A stretch of 64,000 nucleotides of DNA from positions 2,487,501 to 2,551,500 of the forward strand of contig NC_134383.1 of assembly GCF_035582795.1 (NCBI RefSeq), in the 5' to 3' direction. The stretch is from Mycteria americana. Lineage: Eukaryota; Chordata; Aves; Ciconiiformes; Ciconiidae. Made by a program: the position numbers and the translations under genes. How positions within the stretch are numbered: position 1 is the first letter of the stretch; every line of letters begins with the position of its first letter. Shown in pieces: positions 37,501 to 44,749 of the stretch. The notes beneath the pieces are model-generated. The model searched no databases, was not told the DNA's origin, and worked only from the letters and a program-made list of their open reading frames with translations.

Positions 37501-38225
37501 TATGTGCAAGTAACAGGGGTACAGAGAACAGCTGTATCCAGATGTTGGTGAATAATATTAAAACCAGCATACATTCTCTTCACCAGACTGTTTCCAGCTT
37601 TAAACTGAATATCAATCTGCAGGAAGCAATGAGCTTTGAAACAACTGAGCTAAATGACTTTGCTGCTTTTGAATCTCAGCTTGGTAAAATTCAGTACTTC
37701 ATCTGTATGGAGATAGATACTTCAGGCTCCTGTGAGAAGGGTTCCTGTGTGGGAATTATAAGGACAGCTCATTATGAGCTAGTAAGCAGTGAGCTGGTTG
37801 TTGTCTTTGCTTCACTGAATCTTGACCTCCTAGCCATGCTGATCTGTGGAATATCTGACTGGCGAATGCTCTGGACATCAGACACGCGGTTCCTCTCTCA
37901 ATTCCCTAGGGGAGAGTTAAGGCTTTTCAAGAGTTTTTCTCTCTATCCACCTTCATACGTGCATGATGTCAGCTTTTGGGTTCCTGATGGGGAACAATTT
38001 GATGAAGTTGCTTTTCACACCATTGCTAGGCGGGTGTCAGGTGAAATGGTCATATCCATCCAGTTAATCGACAGTTTCCAGCAGTCAGAGACCGGACGGA
38101 AGAGCCTCTGCTACAGGCTGACCTTTCAGTCCTGTGACAAGGCACTGAGCCGCCAGGAGGTGGCAGAGATGCAGCTGCTCTTCCGGAAGGAAATAAACCA
38201 ACGCTTGCATGTAACTCTTCGGTAG
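34261..38225 (+). CDS. FDXACB1: ferredoxin-fold anticodon-binding domain-containing protein 1
   Basis: Five exons, 34,261-34,429, 34,979-35,135, 35,275-35,478, 36,134-36,292 and 37,037-38,225, with consistent phases, code for 625 residues (human 624). The N-terminal part (about 1-220) is a DUF2431 Rossmann-like methyltransferase-type domain: the start MEPVRRVLLLGEGNFSFA holds the glycine-rich LLGEGNFSF loop, followed by SVDCTKL, FNFPHCGRKAGV, HVALCNGQGGTPAD and YKCTGYRSQDKSF. The C-terminal 95 or so residues (LYPPSYVHDVSFWVPDG to the end) are an FDX-ACB domain like that of mitochondrial phenylalanyl-tRNA synthetase. The middle is divergent. Function is unproven; yeast and plant relatives of the N-terminal domain act on rRNA (BMT5) and the C-terminal fold suggests RNA binding. 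The start is fixed by homology; all domains look intact. Confidence 0.96.
35791..36025 (-). mobile_element. CR1 LINE 3' fragment in FDXACB1 intron 3
   Basis: The plus strand begins AATCACAGAATCACAG and continues with GGTTGAAGTTGGCAGGGACCT, ATCTAGTCC, GGGTGGAGACTGTACAACCT and CCCAGTAAAGATATGGTAG. This is the antisense of the 3' end of a CR1 non-LTR retrotransposon with its terminal octamer-like repeats. The element therefore lies on the minus strand, is 5'-truncated as usual for CR1, and has diverged considerably, so it is old and inactive. The family is characteristic of birds and reptiles. Confidence 0.85.
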
Positions 38226-39190
38226 AGCGTTGTATCTTGTTTTCAGGTGCTCGAGCAGCGTCTGCACTTGTTGCCGATCTGGAGAATGTGGCCTACGTCT
38301 TGTTGGACCTAACGCTGTGTGTTGTTGCAGCGCCTTTTACAAAGGCGGTGTGGGCTTCAAGTACCTGCGCACATTCTGAATGTGGAAATTCCTGTCAGCG
38401 AAGACCAAGCATCTTCCTGTTCTGCGTGCGTGATATGAAAGCTCATTTGAAAAAGCGGAGCCTTTCTTTGCTAGGGTCCTGTGAGACTGGACTTGATCTC
38501 CTTACTGATGCCAATTCACTTTTCCTATTCTTGCTTGTGTTTGCCCGGTGCCTCGTACTGGTGGCGATTGTACCGAGTACACTGAAAGAGGGCGGGTCTT
38601 GCTATTTCCAAAGGGTTGTGTTCAGTTTGAGCACTGAAAACTCTGCGCAGGTGCTCGGTCCCTATGGGAGGATGGTGTGTGCTGGGCTGCCAGTGCCAGG
38701 GGTGCAGCCGGTGGGGCCCCAGCCACATGCGCCAGCAGGCTATTGCCCGAGTAGCTAATACAGAGGGGAATCAGCAATGGTAATTCCATTACTAGATTCC
38801 AAAGGATAGTAACTGATCCTAGAAGATAGCCGTACCACCAGTAGTGCATTAATAGCTACAGCAGAGGTAACTGCTGGCAGAGAACTCCAGCAGCAGAGTG
38901 AGTTACTGGAATCTGTAGGATCACACTGGGGAAAGGTATCAATAGCATGGTGCAAGACCTACTAATAGGTCTTTCTTTTAACAAATGTTGAAGACTCTGA
39001 GACCTGAGGTCATTGCTGACACTCTTGCGACTCCCAGATTGCGCTAGGTAATTCATGGCTGCCGCAGACACTAAGAAGTGCTGCCAGATACTTCTGTCAG
39101 AGTCTTCTAGCAGTAAGTAATTCTACAGCTGGAAAATCTACTCCTGGATTCTAACGATGGAGCCCCCCGAGTCTTTGGGAGTGAAATAAA
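38226..39190 (+). other. FDXACB1: FDXACB1 3' untranslated region with TAA-loop hairpins
   Basis: Sequence from the FDXACB1 stop to an AATAAA at 39,185-39,190, the first convincing poly(A) signal. The first half is unremarkable. From 38,776 there are compact perfect hairpins whose loops contain TAA: AATGG-TAATT-CCATT (38,776-38,790), AGGAT-AGTAACTG-ATCCT (38,803-38,820), CAGCAG-AGGTAA-CTGCTG (38,859-38,876) and AAGACCTA-CTAA-TAGGTCTT (38,954-38,973). Further GTAA(T/G) motifs follow at about 39,048, 39,114 and 39,202 with weaker pairing. The array then continues in the GC-rich DNA downstream. That this belongs to the FDXACB1 mRNA is inference. Confidence 0.5.
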
Positions 39191-39204
39191 AATCTCCTAC
39201 TAGT

Positions 39205-40250
39205 AAGTGCGAGAGCCTGGTGGAGCCGCAGGAGGGCCTGTCAGATACTGACCGATCCCCTCAGCTGCCGGCAGACTCGGTCGCGTCTGCCACCGGCGCT
39301 GCGTCCCAGCGGAGCCCAGTCGGCTCCGCCGCAGCCGTCGGAGCCCGCCGCACTGCGGGAGCGGGTCCGAGGCCGTGCAGACGGTCCCCCTGCGGGGCGG
39401 GCAACGAGGCGCGGGGGCCGCGGCGGGCGCGGGGCGCGTGCCCCCTCCCCGGGCGGCGCGCGGGCGTCTCGCGGGGGCGGGGGGCGGGCGGGAGCAGCCG
39501 TCGCGCGCGGGGGTCACCAACGGTCGCGCGCCTGTGTGAGGGGGAGAGCGGCCGCCTGAGGGGAAGGGGAGCGGGACCCGCCTGGGGAAGGGGCGGGCGG
39601 GCGGGCGGGCGGGGGTCGGCGCCGCCTGGGGAGGGTCCGCGATCGCCTCGGGGCGGGGGTCGGCCATCGCCTTCGTGGGGAGGGCGCCGCGATCGCCTCG
39701 GGGCGGGGGTCGGCCATCGCCTTCGTGGGGAGCGGGCCGCGATCGCCTCGGGGCGGGGGTCGGCCACCGCCTTCGTGGGGAGAGGGCCGCGATCGCCTCG
39801 GGGCGGGCGGGCGGGCGGGGGTCGACCATCGCCTTCGGGGGGTCTGCGAGCGCCGTGGGGAGGGCTGGGGCTCAGGCGCCGTCCCGGGGAGGCGCGGTCA
39901 GCCATCGCCACAGGGGGTGCGGAGGGTCCAGCCCCCGCCGGGAGCGGCCAGGAGCCCGGAGCAGCAGAGGACCCTTCGCACTCGTCCCTGCAGGGAGCAC
40001 CGGAGCACCAATTCGGTGAGAAAAGCCGATCTGCGAGGTTTTTTCCGAGGGCGGGGTGTAGGGGGTAGGGGCGGGAGGACGGCCGGGGTCGGGTGGTGCT
40101 GTGGAGAGCTCCCTCCGCGGGTCGGGTGGTGCTGTGGAGAGCTCCCTCCCGGGGCCGGTGTCCTCTCGGCCCTGACCGCGTCGTCGTGCCTTTGCAGCAG
40201 CTGGTGGAGCAGACAGAGCAGGCACTGCGAGGCAAGAGCGACGAGAAGAG
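39205..40250 (+). promoter_or_regulatory. CpG island at the head of the hairpin-array locus
   Basis: Extremely GC- and CpG-rich sequence with many GC boxes and G-runs, starting abruptly at 39,205. Parts at 39,405-39,560 resemble parts of the ALG9 CpG island (44,770-44,850 and 45,255-45,325), so this may be a duplicated promoter. It contains the 50-bp minisatellite and leads into a candidate first exon ending at a GTGAGA donor (40,016). The long open frames on both strands are ascribed to base composition. Confidence 0.6.
39629..39840. repeat. 50-bp GC-rich minisatellite, about four units
   Basis: The marker GATCGCCTCG recurs at 39,641, 39,691, 39,741 and 39,791, exactly 50 bp apart. Each is followed by a G-run and CGGCCATCGCCTTCGTGGGG, with the last unit diverging. 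Every unit contains several runs of three or more G, so quadruplex formation on the plus strand is possible. Because 50 is not a multiple of three, it cannot encode a repeated peptide in one frame. Confidence 0.95.
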
Positions 40251-40500
40251 GAGCGGAGGAAGCCCGGGAGACTGAAGTGGAGGAAAGAGAAAGGCACTCT
40301 GGGCAAAGGGACCTCCCTGTCACCGGGGCTATGGTCACACAAAGGCGTTGCCAGCACCTTAGGTGCCATGGCTGGCTTTGCACTGGGTGACCTCCCTGTA
40401 ACCAGGGCTTGGGTCTTGGCTTTTGTTGGCCTTTTGTCATGTTGCCCCATGGTTTGGCTGCCCGGAGAGAGTGGCAACCCTGTAAGGAGGGTGAAAGCCA
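39990..40500 (+). repeat. duplicated block, copy A
   Basis: First of four related blocks. It contains GGAGCACCGGAGCACCAAT and the donor GTGAGAAAAGCC, a G-rich intron, the acceptor CCTTTGCAG, a purine-rich exon (GAGGCAAGAGCGACGAG) and then hairpins at 40,310, 40,350, 40,389 and 40,472. Its last part corresponds closely to copy B. Confidence 0.85.
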
Positions 40501-40526
40501 CCGTCTTGGCACCTGGGGGGAGGTGG

Positions 40527-40737
40527 AGCTCCTGAAGACATGGTGTTGTGGTGCAGCCAGGATGGGCAGCCCGTAACTTGGGTGCAGGTCAGAGCCTTGG
40601 GCTCCGTGGGGCTTGTTGAGTGTGCCGAGCCGAAGGGGACGGCCCTGTAAGTAGGGTTGTGCACGTCCCCTGTGCTCAATGGGAGGTGCTGGGAGGGACC
40701 CCCTGTAAGCAGGTGGGTGTCCCTGGCCCCGGCCTTT
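40527..40737 (+). repeat. hairpin cassette, first copy
   Basis: About 210 bp beginning GAGCTCCTGAAGACATGG, holding three hairpins (40,566, 40,635, 40,695) and ending near GGCCCCGGCCTTTCAG. It is repeated in the same orientation at 42,387-42,595. Confidence 0.9.
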
Positions 40738-41084
40738 CAGAGGCATGGGGTTGAGATGTGTGGGGCTGGGCGTGCCCTGCCCTAGCCCTCTTTCTCTCTG
40801 CTCTCAGCCCCTGGAGCAGCTTGGGAGAAAGAGAGCCATGGGGGAAGGTGGGAGGCTGGGAAGAAAGGGCCCTCTCCTGGCATTGGGTCATGCCTGTGAG
40901 GGGGGCTCGGGTCCTGCCCGGGCAGGCCTGGCACTGGGAAGCCCTTTTATTGCCTTGAGCTGGGCCACCGCCCTGGAAGCAGGGCTGGGGCCTCTGCTCT
41001 TCTGCTTCTGCCCCCCTCCAGGCCGCTGGGCACCATGGTGGTGAGAAAGGTTGGTCTAAGGTGGGTGAGCCCGGGGGGGTAGAG

Positions 41085-41500
41085 CGTAGGAGGGGGGAAG
41101 GATGGCCGGGGGTCGGGGAGTGCTGTGGGGACCTCCCTCCGGGGGCTGGCATCCCTCTCTCCTCCAGGCGGAGGAGCTGGCGCTTGACTGTGCCCTCCTT
41201 CCTTGGCAGCAGCTCCTGGAGAACAAAAGGCATCATGTGGAACTGCGAGGCAAGAGCGAGCGAGAGGAGGAGCAGTGGGCTGAAGAGGGGGAAAGAGAAA
41301 GGCGCTCTGGGCAAAGGGACCGCCCTGTCACCGAGGCTGTGGTCACACAAGAGCATTGCCAGCACCTTTGGTGCCCTGGCTGGCTTTGTGCTGGGCGACC
41401 TCCCTGTAACCAGGGCTTGGTCTTTGGCCTTTTGCCACGTTGCCCCATGATTTGGCTGCTCAGAGAAAGTGGCAACCCTGTAAGGAGGGTGAGAGCCGCT
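41085..41500 (+). repeat. duplicated block, copy B
   Basis: Direct copy of block A lacking the GGAGCACC head. It keeps the GGGTCGGGGAGTGCTGTGG segment, the purine-rich GAGGCAAGAGCGAGCGAGAG segment and the same four hairpins at 41,318, 41,358, 41,397 and 41,471. Substitutions are scattered throughout. Confidence 0.85.
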
Positions 41501-41829
41501 GTCTCCGTACCCGAGGGGGAAATGGAGCTCTCTGGACCCCAGGCCCACCCTGTAAGCAGGGGAGAGCCGTTTCCCCGCTCCCCTCCTGCGGCCCTGGCGG
41601 CTTTCTGCCTGCTGGTGGCCTGGCTGGCGTGACCCCCTGGAGTCGGGGCGTGTCACGACATTAGCCCCTTGGCCACCCGTGAAGCCCCTTGGCGTGTTGA
41701 GGCCCCTCTGGGCCTCCATGCAGCCCGGGGGGCAGGTCTGAGGCTCTCCTCTCCTGCTCGGGGGTAGGGATGGCTCCCCAGGCATTGGCTGCGCAGAGCT
41801 CGCTCTCTCTTCTGGGAAGTTCTGTTTTT

Positions 41830-41885
41830 CCCTGTCTGTGTCTGTTTCTGTATCCGTGTCTGTGTCTGTGTGAGTGAGTGAGCGA
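41830..41885. repeat. TGTCTG-type simple repeat
   Basis: Degenerate repeats of TGTCTG and TGTTTCTG passing into GTGAGTGAGTGAGCGAATGAG. A simple repeat within the hairpin-array locus. Confidence 0.8.
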
Positions 41886-42386
41886 ATGAGCTTCTTGTTT
41901 AGGCCCCTGTTAAAATTGCTGCAGCGTACTTAGCCTAAACTTCCCAGGAGGGAGAGAAGGGCTCTGTGCAGCAACGGGGGGGTCCCCTCTGAGCCCACGA
42001 GCGGAGGGAGGGTCCGGGCTTGCCCCTTCTTTCTAAGGACGGAGCGAAGCCGCTTAGTCGTAGCGCGGGCAACGCGACCTGCCTGTAGTCAGGGCCCGGG
42101 TCTCTGCCTGCGTGGCCGCCTGTCCTGCTGGCGACCTGCCAGCGTGACAGCCCCGCACTCGGGGCGTGTGTCACGAGCCGTGGAGCCCTCTGTCCCCAGG
42201 AGCAGCCCGACCTCCCTGTAGGCAGGGCTGAGGGGCTGCTTTAGCCATCCAACAGGAGCGAGCCCTCCCTCGCCCTTGAGAAGGGTGCAGGTTGAGGAAG
42301 CGCTGTGCTGGAGGGTGCGGTCCCGCCTTTGGCGCTGCTTTTGGCTGGGGCGACCTCCCTCCGCCGTTGGGGTCGAGGTCGCTCCC

Positions 42387-42595
42387 TGGGCTCCTGAAGA
42401 CGTGGTGTTGTGCTGCAGCCAGGACGGCCAGCCCGTAACTCGGGCGCAGGCGGGAGCCTCAGGCTCCGTGGGACTTGTTGGGAGCGAGTGCCGAGCCGAG
42501 GGGGACCGCCCTGTAAGTAGGGCTGTGCGTGCCCCCCGGTGCTTGGAGGGACCCCCTGTAAGCAGGCGGGTGCCTCTGGCCCCGGCCTTTCAGGG
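42387..42595 (+). repeat. hairpin cassette, second copy
   Basis: Diverged direct copy of 40,527-40,737 with hairpins at 42,431, 42,500 and 42,546. Differences fall partly in stems: G-T closing pairs of the first copy are G-C pairs here, and the outer stem of the third hairpin uses GAGG/CCTC instead of GGGAC/GTCCC. Confidence 0.9.
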
Positions 42596-42639
42596 ACAAA
42601 AATTTGGAAGTTTTGTCTTCTTACCAGAGAATTGGAATG

Positions 42640-43020
42640 GCTTCTAGAAATCTAGGGAGCAGCACTGAGCCAAGTATCTCCCCCAGAGCCATAAAAAACA
42701 TCCCAAGAGCCATAAAAAACATCCCAAGGATGCTCTTGTGTGACCGCAGCCCTGGTGACAGGGAGGTCCCTTTGCCCAGGAGCGCCTTTCTCTTTCCCCC
42801 TTTTCAGCCCAACGCCGCTCTTCCTCTCGCTCGCTCTTGCCTCGCAGTTCCACACACGATGGATGCCTCTTCTTTCTTTCTTCTCCAGGAGCTGCTGCCA
42901 AGGAAGGAGGGCGCAGTCAAGTGCCAGCTCCTCCGCCCGGAGGACAGAGGGGTGCCGGCCCCTGGAGGGACCTCCCCACAGCGCTCCCCGACCCCCGGCC
43001 GTCCTTCCTCCCTCCGCCCC
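42640..43020 (-). repeat. duplicated block, copy C (inverted)
   Basis: The reverse complement matches blocks B and D, including CTCTCGCTCGCTCTTGCCTCGCAG against the purine-rich segment and CCATAAAAAACATCCCAA (present twice in tandem) against the 3' part of D. It is followed by an inverted copy of the 40,777-41,060 segment, so its outer neighbour is duplicated too. Confidence 0.85.
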
Positions 43021-43284
43021 CTACCCCCCCAGGCTCAGCCATCTTAGACCCTGTGGTGCCCAGCAGCCTGGAGGCTTAAAGAGCAGAGGCCCCAGCCCTG
43101 CTTCCAGGGCGGTGGCCCAGCTCAAGGCAATAAAAGGGCTTCCCAGTGCCAGGGCTGCCTGGGCAGGACCCGGGCCCTGCTTGCAGGCCCGGAATGGGCC
43201 CCTTCCCCCCAGCCTCCTGCCTTCCCCTGTGGCTCCCTTTCTCCCAAGCTGCTCCTGGGTCTGAGAGCAGAGGGAAAGGGGACC

Positions 43285-43346
43285 AGGGCAGGGCAGGGCA
43301 GAGCAGGGCAGGGCAGGGCAGGGCAGGGCAGGGCAGAGCAGGGCAG
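43285..43346. repeat. (CAGGG)n pentanucleotide repeat
   Basis: About twelve 5-bp units, mostly CAGGG with two CAGAG variants, at the outer edge of the right arm of the inverted repeat. The pentamer equals the 3' half of the common hairpin inner stem (CCCTG/CAGGG), which may be coincidence. Confidence 0.85.
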
Positions 43347-43884
43347 CAGATTTAGGGTGGCCAGCACCACTTGCAGGCCCCAAACACCAGCCACTTTCCA
43401 ACCAGCTGCTCTGCATTGAAGCGGCAGCTTCTCCCAAGTGGTGAGGAGCCCACCTCAGGAAGTTTTTCTGCCCAAGCCCCCAGAACCTCCCGGGAAAAGC
43501 CCGTGCCAAAGTCACCAGCCACCGCTGCCGATTCACCTGCCTCCAGGGCAGAACGTGCCCAGCACTCTTGATAGTGCTCAGCTGGCAGCCTGTGTGGGGT
43601 GACCGCCCCGTTAGCGGGGTGCGGGTCAGGGTGCCCCTGAATCGGAGAGAAGGAGCCTCCGTGGGCCTTTGGGACCAGGGCTGCCCTGTAAGCCAGGGCC
43701 CGGCCAGTGCCCTGGAGTCCCGGGCGCTTTGCAGTCCAGGCAGCGGCTCGAGCCCCCTGTAAGCAGGGGCGCGGCCTCTGTGGCCGCTGCTTTGCCGGCC
43801 CAGCTTCATTTGCCCAGGGTGCCCGCCTCCGACCGAGCCCAGATCCAGCGCCGGCTGGAACTCCGCAGGCGGCAGGGGTGGCGC

Positions 43885-44360
43885 CCGGGGGGAGCACCGG
43901 AGCACCAATCCGGTGAGAAAAGCCGGTCGGCGAGGTTTTTTTCCGGGGGGGGGTGGGGGGGGGGTGTTAAGGGATAGGGGGTAGGTGTGGGTGGAACGCC
44001 GGGGTCGGGTGGTGCTGTGGAGAGCTCCCTCCGGGGGCCGGCCCGGCGTCCCTCTGTGCTCCAGGCGGAGGAGCGGGGGCTTCTCGGTCCTGAGCGCGTC
44101 CTCCTGCCTTTGCAGCAGCTGCCGGTGAAGAAGAAAGAAGAGGCATCCATCGTGTGTGGAAGGAACCGCGAGGCAGGAGCGAGCGAGAGGAGGAGCGGCA
44201 GTGGGCTCAAGAAGGGGCAAGAGAAAGGCACTGCTGGGAAGGGGATCTCCCTGTCTTCGGGGCTGCCGTCACCTAAAGCATCACTGGCCCTTTGGGGATG
44301 TTTTCTGTGCCTCCGTAGCAGGTACTTGGCTCATTGCAGTTCCCGCGATTTTTAGAAGCT
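43885..44360 (+). repeat. duplicated block, copy D
   Basis: Direct copy with the GGAGCACCGGAGCACCAAT head, donor, 203-nt intron and acceptor, as in A. It is truncated or diverged in the hairpin-bearing part: CTCCCTGTCTTCGGGGCT remains where A has its TCAC hairpin. The 3' part (GGGATGTTTTCTGTGCCTC) is shared with inverted copy C. Confidence 0.85.
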
Positions 44361-44686
44361 GCTCCGGTTGTGCGTTAAGATGACACGACTTCCCAAAGTT
44401 GTCTCAAAACTACTTTGTACCTTGATGTTGCTGCACCAGCTGGGGGAGTGGAAGGGCTCTGCAGACACCCGAAGCGTCCTTTGAGGCTGTGTGCATGCTG
44501 GGGGACGAGTACTCGAGAGCAGGGATTTTGAAGTGGTTTCCCCCGTTCTGAATGCTTCTCTTTCAGCACCTGCACGGGAGAGGAAGCCGGTGGACCTCAG
44601 CCTCTGGAAGAACATGTTTCTCCTCTCTGTCCCAAAACAGCTGCTGTCGCTGCCCTTTTCCCAGCTATTCAGTGCTGGGGGTACCC

Positions 44687-44692
44687 AATAAA
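44687..44692 (+). terminator. polyadenylation signal at the end of the hairpin locus
   Basis: AATAAA within CCAATAAAATGC, about 80 bp before the ALG9 CpG island begins. It is the only canonical plus-strand signal between 39,200 and ALG9 noted, so it is the best candidate end for a transcript from the locus. Confidence 0.45.
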
Positions 44693-44749
44693 ATGCTTTC
44701 TCCAACTGTGAGTTCCCCATTTAGCTACTTTCCTGCCCAACTCTGCCCG

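Larger units (their letters stand above)
40777..43300. repeat. long inverted repeat, arms of about 570 bp
   Basis: The left arm 40,777-41,355 and right arm about 42,735-43,300 are reverse complements with moderate divergence, separated by about 1.38 kb that includes several nested hairpins. Landmarks: GGAGCAGCTTGGGAGAAAG (40,814) against CTTTCTCCCAAGCTGCTCC (43,237), and GCAGCAGCTCCTGGAG (41,207) against CTCCAGGAGCTGCTGCC. A transcript across both arms could form long double-stranded RNA. Confidence 0.85.
40310..43789 (+). repeat. array of nested hairpins with TAA-containing loops
   Basis: More than 20 hairpins, each an outer stem, short asymmetric internal loop, inner stem and loop, were folded by eye. 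With inner loop: 40,310-40,336 (TCAC); 40,350-40,372 (TTA); 40,389-40,415 (TAAC); 40,472-40,500 (GTAAGG); 40,566-40,585 (TAACT); 40,635-40,670 (GTAAGT); 40,695-40,723 (TAAG); 40,970-40,985 (GAAG); 41,318-41,344 (TCAC, one mismatch); 41,358-41,380 (TTT); 41,397-41,422 (TAAC); 41,471-41,497 (GTAAGG); 41,542-41,568 (TAAG); 41,628-41,657; 41,699-41,716 (CTCT); 42,017-42,051; 42,076-42,102 (TAGT); 42,127-42,143; 42,143-42,175 (CACT); 42,201-42,240 (TAGG); 42,351-42,381; 42,431-42,445 (TAACT); 42,500-42,536 (GTAAGT); 42,546-42,576 (TAAG); 43,600-43,628 (TTAG); 43,675-43,715 (TAAGC); 43,741-43,789 (TAAG). Some are paralogous through block duplication. Confidence 0.75.
39960..44700 (+). ncRNA. candidate structured long non-coding RNA locus
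   Basis: Proposed transcription unit between FDXACB1 and ALG9, read on the plus strand. Evidence: a CpG island at its head; two duplicated candidate introns with conserved donor and acceptor (40,016-40,197 and 43,913-44,115, each starting GTGAGAAAAGCC and ending CCTTTGCAG); an AATAAA at 44,687-44,692; and a dense array of hairpins whose G-T pairs only work on the plus strand. No open frame is consistently kept among the duplicated blocks. I do not recognise the sequence as any known RNA family or transposon. Alternatives are several short transcripts, an extended FDXACB1 3' end, or an untranscribed satellite-like duplication cluster. Confidence 0.4.

Noticed and set aside
38237-38758. 173-codon plus-strand open frame after FDXACB1
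   Set aside because: It begins 12 bp after the FDXACB1 stop, has no recognisable domain and no conserved features; best explained as 3' untranslated sequence.
39220-40068. 282-codon plus-strand open frame as a coding gene
   Set aside because: It runs through the 50-bp minisatellite, whose period is not a multiple of three, and has a glycine/arginine/proline composition typical of random GC-rich sequence.
40676-41785. Long minus-strand open frame (369 codons), with similar frames at 39,261-40,746 and 43,021-44,220, as a repeated protein-coding gene
   Set aside because: The frames are proline/arginine/serine-rich as expected from GC-rich DNA. They resemble each other only because the DNA blocks are duplicated, block D shifts frame relative to the others, no conserved domain is seen, and splice-like and poly(A) signals favour the plus strand.
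40310-43789. Hairpin array as tRNA-like genes, a microRNA cluster or hammerhead-type ribozymes
   Set aside because: No B box, no cloverleaf and no conserved CUGAUGA/GAAA core were seen, and the stems are too short for microRNA precursors.
39200-44700. Array region as an endogenous retrovirus or other transposon
   Set aside because: No terminal repeats flanked by target-site duplications, no recognisable gag, pol, env or transposase sequence, and the similarity is local block duplication.
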